A stretch of 6,745 nt of DNA from Zoogloeaceae bacterium (GCA_031282665.1 JAITDH010000024.1:1-6745); one strand, 5' to 3'. Positions 1 through 5,955 are shown, counted from the first letter of the stretch. Numbers and translations: made by a program. The notes: generated by a model not told the origin, from the letters alone.

Positions 1-149
1 TCTACCGTGCCGCCCTCCAGCGCGAAACCCTGCTGCGTCCCCTCGGCAACACCGTTTACCTGATGCCGCCCTACATCGTCGAAGAGGAAGAAATCGACCA
101 ATTGGCCCGCGTCGCCGGAACGGCCCTGGAAGAAGCGCTCAGCAAATAG
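1..149 (+). CDS. bioA: BioA C-terminus (adenosylmethionine-8-amino-7-oxononanoate aminotransferase), 5' end outside window
   Basis: The reading frame starts at base 3 and gives 48 residues to a TAG stop at 147-149. The piece contains LLRPLGNTVYLMPPYIV, which matches the closing segment of class III PLP aminotransferases of the BioA type. E. coli BioA has a similar R-P-F/L-G-x-T-x-Y-L-M-P-P-Y stretch near its end. BioA transfers an amino group from S-adenosylmethionine to KAPA to make DAPA in biotin synthesis, in the cytoplasm. The Arg of the LRP motif aligns with the arginine that in this family contacts the KAPA carboxylate (family knowledge, not tested here). Catalytic lysine and PLP-binding parts lie left of the window. 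The gene faces erpA, with 136 bp between their stops. Another class III aminotransferase is possible, but the YLMPPY signature favours BioA. Confidence 0.82.
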   Translation, partial: YRAALQRETLLRPLGNTVYLMPPYIVEEEEIDQLARVAGTALEEALSK

Positions 150-248
150 TTCCCGCGTGTTTCAGAAGAACATCAGGATACCCAGGTTGGAGTAGCTTGG
201 CCTGGATGGCATAGACTCTAAGGGTTATCTGCCAGTTCGTAACGCACA

Positions 249-277
249 CCCTTGGGCACATGCAATGCGTCCAAGGG
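249..277. repeat. Inverted repeat between the convergent bioA and erpA ends
   Basis: CCCTTGG (249-255) and CCAAGGG (271-277) form a perfect 7-bp stem around a 15-nt loop. The loop can add three pairs (GCA 256-258 with TGC 266-268) if two bases bulge out. It lies between two converging stop codons, where a terminator would be expected, but no T-run follows the stem on either strand, so it is not a classical intrinsic terminator. It could protect an RNA 3' end or pause polymerase; this is inference. I see no gene in the rest of 150-285. Confidence 0.35.
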
Positions 278-285
278 GTGAAAAG

Positions 286-648
286 TCAGGCGGAAAACGA
301 GGAACCGCAGCCGCAGGTGGAAGTCGCATTGGGATTGCGGATGACGAACTGCGATCCGGACAGCCCTTCCGTGTAGTCGATTTCCGCGCCCACCAGATAT
401 TGATAGCTCATCGGGTCGATCAGCAGGGTGACGCCGCCCTTTTCGAACAGCGTGTCGTCCTCGTTGCTGCTTTCCTCGAAGGTAAAGCCGTATTGAAAAC
501 CCGAGCAACCGCCGCCCGTCACGAAAACGCGCAGCTTCAGATCCGGATTGCCTTCTTCCTCGATCAGCTCGCGCACCTTGTTGACGGCGCTGTCGGTAAA
601 AATGACGGGTTCGTTCGTCGTTTCGATGCTTTCGATTGTTTCACTCAT
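286..648 (-). CDS. erpA: ErpA, A-type iron-sulfur cluster insertion protein
   Basis: This 120-residue protein of the HesB/IscA (A-type carrier) family accepts Fe-S clusters from the scaffold and passes them to cytoplasmic apo-proteins; in E. coli ErpA serves isoprenoid-synthesis enzymes and respiratory proteins. The three cluster-ligand cysteines are present: Cys48 in the [11 protein letters not shown] motif, and Cys112 and Cys114 in the STCGCGSSF end motif. The core begins at about residue 14 ([15 protein letters not shown]), and the acidic 13-residue N-terminal extension is common in ErpA. Length is close to E. coli ErpA (about 114). The start is supported by GGAGA at 656-660, 7 nt upstream of ATG. 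It is the last gene of the leftward block, 55 bp after the bactofilin gene, but a terminator and a probable private promoter lie in that gap. IscA or another A-type carrier is less likely given the N-terminal extension and sequence. Confidence 0.95.
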   Translation of the reverse strand: MSETIESIETTNEPVIFTDSAVNKVRELIEEEGNPDLKLRVFVTGGGCSGFQYGFTFEESSNEDDTLFEKGGVTLLIDPMSYQYLVGAEIDYTEGLSGSQFVIRNPNATSTCGCGSSFSA

Positions 649-663
649 GGGGATGTCTCCTGC

Positions 664-700
664 AAAAAAGAGCGGGGATTATGGAAGCTAAAGCCCGCTC
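664..700 (-). terminator. Rho-independent terminator-like hairpin between bactofilin gene and erpA
   Basis: Read on the minus strand, GAGCGGG (700-694) pairs perfectly with CCCGCTC (676-670) around a 17-nt loop, followed at once by six T (669-664). A GC-rich 7-bp stem plus T-run is the standard intrinsic terminator layout, though the loop is long. It lies 3 bp past the bactofilin stop (704-706) and just before the erpA ribosome binding site (656-660), so it would end or attenuate transcription coming from the bactofilin gene. Confidence 0.6.
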
Positions 701-707
701 CGGTCAA
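678..707 (-). promoter_or_regulatory. Candidate sigma70 promoter for erpA, interleaved with the terminator
   Basis: On the minus strand, TTGACC (707-702, 5 of 6 to TTGACA) is followed after 18 nt by CATAAT (683-678, 5 of 6 to TATAAT). Expected transcription start is near 671, about 23 nt before the erpA ATG. The -35 box overlaps the bactofilin stop codon, and the -10 box lies in the loop of the terminator hairpin. A transcript starting here would contain only the distal half of the hairpin, so it would not terminate itself. I see no clear IscR-type site. Confidence 0.5.
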
Positions 708-1117
708 GGGAGGGGAGATTCGCCGGAAGGTTCATCCGCGTCGTTCGTGTTCGCGCCGCTTTCCTTCTCCCTGGCGAGGAACAGGTGGCCCTCGATGAGC
801 GCGCCTTGCTGGATTTCGATCACGTGGTATTCCACGTCGCCGACGATCCGCGCCTTGGGATGCAGTTTCAGTTCCGTGGCCCGCACCGGGCCGTTGATCG
901 AGCCATTGACGACCAGATGCGTGACATCCACCTGCCCATTGATGACCCCGCTCTCGCTCAACATCAGGATCGAAGGGGATGAACGGGCGATGACCTGGCC
1001 GCAGATTTCGCCATTCACGCTCAAACCACCGGAAAACACGACATTGCCTTCGATTTTCGTATCCTGCCCGATCAGGCTGTCGAATTTGGCAGGGCTATTG
1101 TTCTTTTTGCCGAACAT
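704..1117 (-). CDS. Bactofilin (polymer-forming cytoskeletal protein)
   Basis: The 137-residue protein has the bactofilin fold signature: a short tail, then F-D-S-L-I-G-x-x-T-x-I-x-G-x-x-x-F-x-G-G-L-x-V-x-G-E-I from about residue 12, continuing as regular G/I/V-spaced repeats typical of the right-handed beta-helix core to about residue 118. A polar, acidic, likely disordered tail (REKESGANTNDADEPSG) closes it. Bactofilins self-assemble without nucleotide into filaments that act as scaffolds for cell-wall enzymes, morphology or polar proteins. The N-terminus MFGKK resembles the short membrane-targeting peptide known in bactofilins. I chose ATG at 1115-1117 over an in-frame ATG 12 codons upstream because GAGGAGGAG (centred near 1128) lies 6 nt before it and the upstream ATG is inside the previous gene. 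That ribosome binding site overlaps the stop of the membrane coiled-coil gene, suggesting coupled translation and a shared role. Confidence 0.92.
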   Translation of the reverse strand: MFGKKNNSPAKFDSLIGQDTKIEGNVVFSGGLSVNGEICGQVIARSSPSILMLSESGVINGQVDVTHLVVNGSINGPVRATELKLHPKARIVGDVEYHVIEIQQGALIEGHLFLAREKESGANTNDADEPSGESPLP

Positions 1118-1130
1118 GCAAATCTCCTCC

Positions 1131-1853
1131 TCAAAAAGTGATACTGGCGGCAACGCGCCGGGTGCCCTGGGCGCCCTGGATCACCGACAATTCCGCCTTT
1201 TTCAACACGTCATCCGGCGCCAGACGCAGGACGCCTTCCTTGCGTTCCCATTGGCGGGTCTTGACCTGGTATTCCGGCCTCGCCGCCACTTTCTGGTCGC
1301 TGGGCCAGCGCAGCCGCACGGTCTTGCCGCCGCGCTCGACCACCAGCAGGAATTGCAGCCGGCCGACGAATTCCGTGGTCTGGCGTCCGGCATGGTAGCC
1401 TACCAGCACGCTGAAACGATAGAGTCCCGCCGAGTTGGGATCGGGACGAAGGGCGAAACGCTCCAGGCGAACCTCCCCCTCGCGCGTGCCGACCGGCACC
1501 AGGCGCAGGAAATAGGCAAGGTCGTCCTTCACGGTCGCCAGGTCGCCGGAAAGCGTATGCACGTCTTCCTCCAGCTTGCGCCGGGCGCTGTGCGCCATTT
1601 CCAGATCGAGCAACACGCTGCCACCGCCTTCCTGCAGGCGGCCCTCCAGGGAGTCTATCCGTTCCTGCAGGACAGCAGCATTCTTCTCCTCCGGAGAACG
1701 CGGCGGACAGAGGATGTAAACCACGGAAAGCAGGAGCAGCATTCCCAGCGCGCCCGTCGCCAGATAAAAGTAGCGAGTCGAACGCGCGTGAATCTCCGGC
1801 CTGCCGGCATATATCCTGAAACGGCGCAAGTGGCTGAACAGACCCGGTCGCAT
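1131..1853 (-). CDS. Membrane-anchored coiled-coil protein, DUF6776-like
   Basis: The 240-residue protein has no enzyme motif that I recognise. Visible parts: a short basic N-terminal tail (residues 1-27, rich in Arg), one transmembrane helix at about 29-48 (FYLATGALGMLLLLSVVYIL), a predicted coiled coil at about 54-112 (heptad-like Leu/Ile spacing with many E, K, R), and a beta-rich C-terminal domain at about 117-240. The charge pattern suggests a cytoplasmic N-terminus and periplasmic bulk. Genes of this build upstream of bactofilin are, from memory, annotated DUF6776 in betaproteobacteria; the name needs a profile search. ATG at 1851-1853 is preceded by GGGAGGAG, 3 nt upstream. Its TGA (1133-1131) overlaps the bactofilin ribosome binding site, so the two are translationally linked. 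A plausible job, by inference, is a membrane or periplasmic partner that docks bactofilin filaments through the basic tail. Confidence 0.8.
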   Translation of the reverse strand: MRPGLFSHLRRFRIYAGRPEIHARSTRYFYLATGALGMLLLLSVVYILCPPRSPEEKNAAVLQERIDSLEGRLQEGGGSVLLDLEMAHSARRKLEEDVHTLSGDLATVKDDLAYFLRLVPVGTREGEVRLERFALRPDPNSAGLYRFSVLVGYHAGRQTTEFVGRLQFLLVVERGGKTVRLRWPSDQKVAARPEYQVKTRQWERKEGVLRLAPDDVLKKAELSVIQGAQGTRRVAASITF

Positions 1854-1882
1854 CGACTCCTCCCGTTTTTTTGCGAGGGGTC

Positions 1883-1891
1883 ATGATAGCA
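1883..1891 (-). promoter_or_regulatory. Candidate extended -10 promoter for the coiled-coil/bactofilin unit
   Basis: On the minus strand TGCTATCAT (1891-1883) matches the extended -10 form TGnTATAAT with one change. It lies 29 bp upstream of the ATG at 1853, giving an expected start near 1876 and a short leader with a strong ribosome binding site. No good -35 hexamer is present; the place where it should lie falls inside the terminator stem-loop of the ribosomal operon. Confidence 0.4.
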
Positions 1892-1894
1892 ATT

Positions 1895-1922
1895 AAAAAA
1901 GCCGTCTGATGAAACAGACGGC
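1895..1922 (-). terminator. Intrinsic terminator of the rplM-rpsI operon (bidirectional form)
   Basis: GCCGTCTG (1901-1908) and CAGACGGC (1915-1922) form a perfect 8-bp stem with a 6-nt loop. On the minus strand six T (1900-1895) follow, and on the plus strand CTTTTT (1923-1928) follows, so it could act in both directions. It lies about 50 bp past the rpsI stop, and only the minus-strand ribosomal operon runs into it. The arms resemble the neisserial DNA uptake sequence core (see findings). Confidence 0.9.
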
Positions 1923-1973
1923 CTTTTTATTTGTATGCCAGAGTGGAAACCCTTCCCCTGGCTGAGGAAAGAA

Positions 1974-2366
1974 TCAACGCTTGGAGAATTGCTTCCTGCG
2001 CCGCGCCTTGTGCAGGCCGACTTTCTTCCGTTCCACTTCGCGAGCGTCGCGGGTCACGAAGCCAGCAACGGAAAGGGCCGGTTTCAGGGTCGCGTCGAAC
2101 TCGATCAGGGCGCGGGTAATCCCGTGCCGCACGGCGCCCGCCTGCCCGGACTCGCCGCCGCCGACGACATTCACCTTGATGTCGAAACCGTCCAGTTGAT
2201 TCACCAGTTGCAACGGCTGGCGCACGATCATGCGCCCCGTTTCGCGGGAAAAGAACTCATCCACGGGCTTCCCGTTGACCACGATCTTGCCGGAACCGCG
2301 CTGCATGAACACGCGGGCCACCGCGCTCTTGCGCCGTCCCGTTCCGTAGTAATAGCTGGTTGCCAT
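1974..2366 (-). CDS. rpsI: 30S ribosomal protein S9
   Basis: The 130-residue protein is full length for bacterial uS9. It shows the N-terminal [15 protein letters not shown] segment, the [11 protein letters not shown] motif, the glycine-rich [19 protein letters not shown] region (about residues 71-89) and the basic C-terminal tail [11 protein letters not shown], whose end reaches the P-site tRNA in the 30S subunit. It is the second gene of the ribosomal operon, 12 bp after rplM. Its ribosome binding site AAGGA (2376-2380) overlaps the rplM TAA stop, with 9 nt to the ATG, as expected for coupled, equal production. An intrinsic terminator follows. Confidence 0.98.
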   Translation of the reverse strand: MATSYYYGTGRRKSAVARVFMQRGSGKIVVNGKPVDEFFSRETGRMIVRQPLQLVNQLDGFDIKVNVVGGGESGQAGAVRHGITRALIEFDATLKPALSVAGFVTRDAREVERKKVGLHKARRRKQFSKR

Positions 2367-2378
2367 CTCGTTCGATCC

Positions 2379-2807
2379 TTAAATATCCAATGTCCTGGGT
2401 TGTTGCGCGCCATGCGGGTGTTCCGCGCCAGCGTAGCATTTCAGCTTCTTCAGCATGGCATAGCCGAGCGGCCCTTTGGGCAGCATGCCCTTCACCGCTT
2501 TTTCCAGGACGCGGCCCGGAAAGCGCTGCTGCATTTTCTTGAAGCTGGTTTCATAAACTCCACCGGGGAAACCCGTATGACGAAAATATTTCTTGTCCTC
2601 GGCCTTGTTGCCGGTCACGACGAGCTTTTCGACATTGGTTACAACGATGAAATCGCCAGTATCCACGTGCGGCGTGTAAATGGCTTTATGCTTGCCGCGC
2701 AGGCGATACGCGATCTCGCTGGCAAGACGCCCCAGCACCTTGCCGGTAGCATCCACCACGAACCATTCGCGTTCCACCTCGTGCGGCTTGGCGGAAAAAG
2801 TTTTCAT
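2379..2807 (-). CDS. rplM: 50S ribosomal protein L13
   Basis: The 142-residue protein has the usual bacterial uL13 length and order of motifs: [20 protein letters not shown] at the start, [35 protein letters not shown], then YRHTGFPG-like FRHTGFPGG and the GMLPKGPLG motif (about residues 106-114). L13 is an early-assembly 50S protein that binds 23S rRNA. The frame stays open 45 codons further upstream, but the ATG at 2805-2807 fits the family start and has AAAGGA (2816-2821) 8 nt before it; the longer frame would also cross the promoter. First gene of the rplM-rpsI operon, divergent from purM. Confidence 0.98.
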   Translation of the reverse strand: MKTFSAKPHEVEREWFVVDATGKVLGRLASEIAYRLRGKHKAIYTPHVDTGDFIVVTNVEKLVVTGNKAEDKKYFRHTGFPGGVYETSFKKMQQRFPGRVLEKAVKGMLPKGPLGYAMLKKLKCYAGAEHPHGAQQPRTLDI

Positions 2808-2845
2808 TGACGGCATCCTTTGCCTGCGAAATCCAAAGAGGCGGG

Positions 2846-2875
2846 ATTCTATACAAGAAGACAGCGCAATGTCAA
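2846..2875 (-). promoter_or_regulatory. Sigma70 promoter of the rplM-rpsI operon
   Basis: On the minus strand a perfect TTGACA (2875-2870) is followed after 16 nt by TATAGAAT (2853-2846), which can be read as TATAGA at spacing 16 or TAGAAT at spacing 18. Expected transcription start is near 2838-2840, giving a leader of about 32 nt that carries the AAAGGA ribosome binding site. Strength and position fit a ribosomal protein promoter. Confidence 0.8.
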
Positions 2876-2882
2876 ACACTAT

Positions 2883-2907
2883 TCGGAGGCGGGATGCCAT
2901 CCTCCGA
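2883..2907. repeat. Inverted repeat between the two divergent -35 boxes
   Basis: TCGGAGG (2883-2889) and CCTCCGA (2901-2907) are a perfect 7-bp inverted repeat with an 11-bp centre, which itself holds GGATG-C-CATCC (2892-2902, sharing two bases with the right arm). It lies upstream of both predicted transcription starts, so neither divergent transcript would contain it. That makes a DNA operator more likely than an RNA hairpin. No regulator can be named. Confidence 0.4.
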
Positions 2908-2935
2908 CCTCTTCCCATGCTCGCCAACGTTTCCC

Positions 2936-2964
2936 CTGACATCCACGCGCCGACCGGCTAAAAT
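2936..2964 (+). promoter_or_regulatory. Sigma70 promoter of purM
   Basis: CTGACA (2936-2941, 5 of 6) and TAAAAT (2959-2964, 5 of 6) are separated by the ideal 17 bp. The expected start near 2971 gives a leader of only about 21 nt before the purM ATG at 2992. A weak PurR-box-like palindrome ends on the first base of the -35 box. Confidence 0.75.
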
Positions 2965-2991
2965 CCTGCTTTTCGTCTTCCCGGACATGTC

Positions 2992-4047
2992 ATGAGCGAA
3001 CAGAATTCCCTTGCACCCCTTTCCTACCGCGGCGCGGGCGTGGATATCGACGCGGGCGACGCCCTGGTCGACCGCATCAGGCCGCTGGCGAAAAAGACCC
3101 TGCGCGAAGGCGTGCTGGGCGGCATCGGCGGGTTCGGCGCCCTGTTCGAGATACCGAAGCGCTATCGGGAACCGGTGCTGGTTTCCGGAACGGATGGGGT
3201 GGGGACGAAATTGAAGCTCGCTTTTGCGCTGAACCGGCATGATACGGTTGGACAGGATCTGGTGGCGATGAGCGTCAATGACATCCTGGTGCAGGGGGCG
3301 GAATCCCTCTTTTTCCTCGATTATTTCGCCTGCGGCCGGCTCGACGTGGAGACAGCGGCGCGGGTGATCGGCGGTATCGCGCGCGGCTGCGAACTCGCCG
3401 GCTGCGCCCTGATTGGCGGCGAGACGGCGGAAATGCCCGGCATGTATCCGGATGGCGAATACGATCTGGCGGGGTTTGCCGTCGGCGTGGCGGAAAAATC
3501 CCGCCTCATCGACGGTTCCGGCATCCAGCCAAGGGACGCGGTGCTGGGACTGGCTTCTTCCGGGGCGCATTCCAACGGCTATTCCCTGATCCGCAAGATC
3601 ATCGAACGCGCGCGTCCCGATCTGGCGGCGCCCTTCGATGGGGAGCGGACGCTTGCCGATGTGGTCATGGCGCCCACCCGGATCTATGTGAAATCCATCC
3701 TGGCCCTGATGGACAAGGTGGAAATCAAGGGGATGGCGCACATCACCGGCGGCGGGCTGACGGAAAATGTGCCGCGCGTCCTGCCCGCGAACACCGTGGC
3801 CGTGCTGGAAGCCTCGGCCTGGCCGCGTCCCCGGCTCTTCGACTGGCTGCAAGAGGAGGGCCGGGTGGCGGAAGAGGAAATGCACCGTGTCTTCAACTGC
3901 GGCATCGGCCTGGCCGTCGTCGTGGCGGAAAGCGACGTGGAAACGGCGCTGGAAATCCTGCGCCGGGGCGGGGAGAATGTCTGGCGCATCGGCAGTATCG
4001 CGGCGCGACAGGCGGACGAAGCGCAAACCCGGATCGTGGCGCGCTGA
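2992..4047 (+). CDS. purM: Phosphoribosylformylglycinamidine cyclo-ligase (AIR synthetase)
   Basis: PurM closes the imidazole ring: it turns FGAM plus ATP into AIR, ADP and phosphate in purine synthesis, as a cytoplasmic dimer. The 351 residues are full length (E. coli 345). Visible family motifs: [13 protein letters not shown] near the N-terminus, [15 protein letters not shown] (64-78), [16 protein letters not shown] (89-104) with [21 protein letters not shown] (about 143-153), [15 protein letters not shown] (about 187-201) and [16 protein letters not shown] (about 250-265). ATG 2992-2994 fits the family start; an ATG six bases upstream runs into TGA at once. No convincing Shine-Dalgarno sequence is present in the short leader. 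purN, a frequent neighbour, is not here; the next gene is an S49 peptidase 65 bp downstream. Confidence 0.98.
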   Translation: MSEQNSLAPLSYRGAGVDIDAGDALVDRIRPLAKKTLREGVLGGIGGFGALFEIPKRYREPVLVSGTDGVGTKLKLAFALNRHDTVGQDLVAMSVNDILVQGAESLFFLDYFACGRLDVETAARVIGGIARGCELAGCALIGGETAEMPGMYPDGEYDLAGFAVGVAEKSRLIDGSGIQPRDAVLGLASSGAHSNGYSLIRKIIERARPDLAAPFDGERTLADVVMAPTRIYVKSILALMDKVEIKGMAHITGGGLTENVPRVLPANTVAVLEASAWPRPRLFDWLQEEGRVAEEEMHRVFNCGIGLAVVVAESDVETALEILRRGGENVWRIGSIAARQADEAQTRIVAR

Positions 4048-4112
4048 ATGCGCCGATGAAACCGTTCAAGTAAGGTATCGTTCGTTTATTTTTCAAAATC
4101 AGGAATGCTCCC

Positions 4113-5087
4113 ATGACCCCCCCCGACAACTCTCCCTTCCCCCAGAATCCGGAACAGTGGGAACGCAAGACACTGGAAAAACTGGTTTTCGCCACCCTCA
4201 ATGAACAACGCGCGCGGCGGCGCTGGGGGATTTTCTTCAAGATACTGACCTTTCTCTATCTGCTCATCGTCCTCCTGGCCATGATGGGCTGGGGGAAGGG
4301 GCCCGAAACCAAGAGCCTTTCGCGCCATACCGCGGTAATCAACCTGCAAGGCATCATCGACGCCCAGGGCGAAGCCAGCGCGGAAAAGCTCAACGCCGCC
4401 CTCGCCGCGGCTTTCTCGGACAAGAATACGGCGGGCGTCATCCTGCGGATCAACAGCCCCGGCGGCAGCCCGGTGCAATCCGGCAGCGTTTTCGATGAAA
4501 TGCGCCGGCAGAAAAAGCTGCATCCGGACATTCCGCTCTACGTCGTCATCGAAGATCTCTGCGCCTCCGGCGGCTACTACATCGCCGCCGGCGCGGACGA
4601 AATCTACGTCAACCGGGCCAGTCTCGTCGGTTCCATCGGCGTCCTGATGGACAGTTTCGGCTTCACCGACGCCATGGCGAAGCTCGGCATCGAGCGCCGC
4701 CTGATGACGGCGGGCGAAAACAAGGGGTTTCTCGATCCCTTCTCCCCGCTGAACGAAAACCAGAAGGCGCATGTGCAAACCCTGCTCGACGAACTGCACC
4801 AGCAATTCATCGAAGCCGTCCGCCAAGGGCGCGGCAATCGTCTGAAAGAAACGCCGGAACTGTTCTCCGGCCTGATCTGGAGCGGCGAAAAAAGCGTGCA
4901 GATGGGCCTCGCCGATGGTTTCGGCAGCGTCGAAAGCGTGGCGCGCGACAAGATCAAGGCGGAAAACCTGGTCGATTTCTCCGTCCGGGAAAATTTTGCC
5001 GAACGCCTTGCCAAGCGCCTGGGCGCCAATGCCGCCGCGGGCTTCGGCCAGGCATTCCGCGAGACGATGCAAAGCGGGGTGCGCTGA
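4113..5087 (+). CDS. S49-family signal peptide peptidase (single-domain SppA type), inner-membrane anchored
   Basis: The 324-residue protein is a serine peptidase of MEROPS family S49, the type that degrades leftover signal peptides at the membrane. A basic cytoplasmic tail (RARRRW, 33-38) precedes one transmembrane helix at about 39-58, placing the catalytic domain in the periplasm. Family motifs: VINLQGII (75-82), ILRINSPGGSPVQSG (110-124), ASGGYYIAAGADEIY (151-165) with the nucleophile Ser152, GSIGVL (173-178), and the general-base lysine, most likely Lys204 in TAGENKGFLDPF. The 52-residue Ser-Lys spacing equals that of B. subtilis SppA (Ser147/Lys199). It is about half the length of the tandem-domain E. 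coli SppA and lacks a second copy. AGGA (4101-4104) is 8 nt from the ATG. It may be read through from purM; the lipoprotein amidase gene follows after 34 bp. SohB is the main alternative name. Confidence 0.93.
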   Translation: MTPPDNSPFPQNPEQWERKTLEKLVFATLNEQRARRRWGIFFKILTFLYLLIVLLAMMGWGKGPETKSLSRHTAVINLQGIIDAQGEASAEKLNAALAAAFSDKNTAGVILRINSPGGSPVQSGSVFDEMRRQKKLHPDIPLYVVIEDLCASGGYYIAAGADEIYVNRASLVGSIGVLMDSFGFTDAMAKLGIERRLMTAGENKGFLDPFSPLNENQKAHVQTLLDELHQQFIEAVRQGRGNRLKETPELFSGLIWSGEKSVQMGLADGFGSVESVARDKIKAENLVDFSVRENFAERLAKRLGANAAAGFGQAFRETMQSGVR

Positions 5088-5121
5088 CGGATCGTTCCGG
5101 CATATTCACGAGGAATGCGGC

Positions 5122-5955
5122 ATGACGCGCCAGATGAAACGCGCTGCCTTGCTTTGTGTTTTCCTCCTCTCCCTGGCGGGATGCCGGACGCTTCCCCTCT
5201 CCGGCGGCCTTTCCCCGGATACGCCGCTGGCCCTGCCGCATGCCTCGCCCAATTTCGAGGAACGGCGCGCCAATTACGTCATCCTGCACCACACCAGCAA
5301 TGACGATCTCGCCCGCGCCCTGGCTACCCTGACCCATCCCCTGCGCGGGGTCAGCAGCCATTACCTGATCGGCCGCCAGGGGGAAATCCTGCAACTCGTC
5401 GCGGAATCCCGGCGCGCCTGGCACGCGGGCGCCTCCTGGTGGGGCGGGCAGACCGACATGAATTCCGCCTCCATCGGCATCGAACTGGACAACAATGGCA
5501 CCGAGCCTTTCCCGCCCGAGCAGATCGACGCCCTCCTCGCCCTCCTTGCCGACATCCGGCAGCGTCACGTCATCCCCCGCGCCAATTTCCTCGCGCATGG
5601 CGACATCGCGCCGGCCAGGAAGAGCGACCCCAGCCATTTCTTTCCCTGGGCGCGTCTGGCGGCGCAAGGTTTCGGCCTGTGGTGCGAAGCGCCGCCTCCC
5701 CCGCCGCCGGACTTCGATTTTTTCCTGGCGCTGACCGCCTTCGGCTACGACCCGCGCGAACCGCGGGCCTCCCTGCTGGCTTTCCGCAGGCATTTCCACC
5801 CGGCCGCCCTGGACGAAAACCCCTCTTTCTCGCCCCCCTCCGCCGAAGAATCGGCCCTCCTTGCCTGCCTCCTGGAGCAGCGTAAGGACGGCGTCATTCC
5901 TGCCGATGGGCGGGATTCCGTTCGAAGCGATAAAAAAGATTGGGTTCGGAAATGA
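5122..5955 (+). CDS. amiD: AmiD-like lipoprotein N-acetylmuramoyl-L-alanine amidase
   Basis: The 277-residue protein starts with a lipoprotein signal peptide (basic KR, hydrophobic core, lipobox L18-A19-G20-C21). Arg22 at position +2 is not the Asp retention signal, so outer-membrane sorting is likely. An Amidase_2 domain (about 45-185) follows. Expected zinc ligands are His56 (VILHHTS), His159 (LAHGDIAP) and Asp169 (KSDPSHFFPW), with conserved Lys167 and Glu121 (SIGIELDNNG). Such amidases cut the bond between MurNAc (or anhydroMurNAc) and L-Ala in peptidoglycan. Proline-rich residues 190-196 link to a small helical C-terminal domain (about 197-253) like the peptidoglycan-binding end of E. 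coli AmiD. Start chosen because AGGA (5111-5114) lies 7 nt before ATG and the signal peptide begins there; the frame is open further upstream into the S49 gene. Residues 255-277 extend past the usual family end and overlap the convergent gene. Confidence 0.93.
   Translation: MTRQMKRAALLCVFLLSLAGCRTLPLSGGLSPDTPLALPHASPNFEERRANYVILHHTSNDDLARALATLTHPLRGVSSHYLIGRQGEILQLVAESRRAWHAGASWWGGQTDMNSASIGIELDNNGTEPFPPEQIDALLALLADIRQRHVIPRANFLAHGDIAPARKSDPSHFFPWARLAAQGFGLWCEAPPPPPPDFDFFLALTAFGYDPREPRASLLAFRRHFHPAALDENPSFSPPSAEESALLACLLEQRKDGVIPADGRDSVRSDKKDWVRK

Noticed and set aside
171..250. Possible tRNA-like or small RNA sequence in the bioA-erpA gap (GGAGTAGCTTGGCCTGGATGG and a TTCG stretch)
   Set aside because: No acceptor or T-arm pairing could be built around it on either strand, and no anticodon stem fits.
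218..508. Minus-strand frame overlapping the erpA 3' half and reaching into the bioA-erpA gap
   Set aside because: Arg/His-rich frame-shifted shadow of erpA. The part beyond erpA is only about 20 codons and matches nothing I know.
636..1886. Long plus-strand open frame (416 codons) opposite the bactofilin and coiled-coil genes
   Set aside because: Its product has no recognisable family, and it runs antisense to two genes with clear motifs, start sites and ribosome binding sites. High-GC coding sequence often leaves the antisense frame open.
2808..2942. N-terminally extended L13 (45 extra codons)
   Set aside because: The extension would be translated from the promoter region itself, has no ribosome binding site and is absent from the L13 family; ATG at 2807 fits both family and ribosome binding site.
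2872..4026. Long minus-strand open frame (384 codons) opposite purM
   Set aside because: Rich in His, Arg, Gln and Asp with no family likeness, exactly antisense to purM, and it covers the divergent promoters; a codon-bias shadow.
4048..4112. Promoter for the S49 peptidase gene in the AT-rich gap after purM
   Set aside because: TATTTT near 4087-4092 is a poor -10 and no matching -35 at proper spacing is seen; read-through from purM cannot be excluded, so nothing was called.
4086..5072. Long minus-strand open frame (328 codons) opposite the S49 peptidase gene
   Set aside because: Antisense shadow of a gene with clear catalytic motifs; no ribosome binding site or domain of its own.
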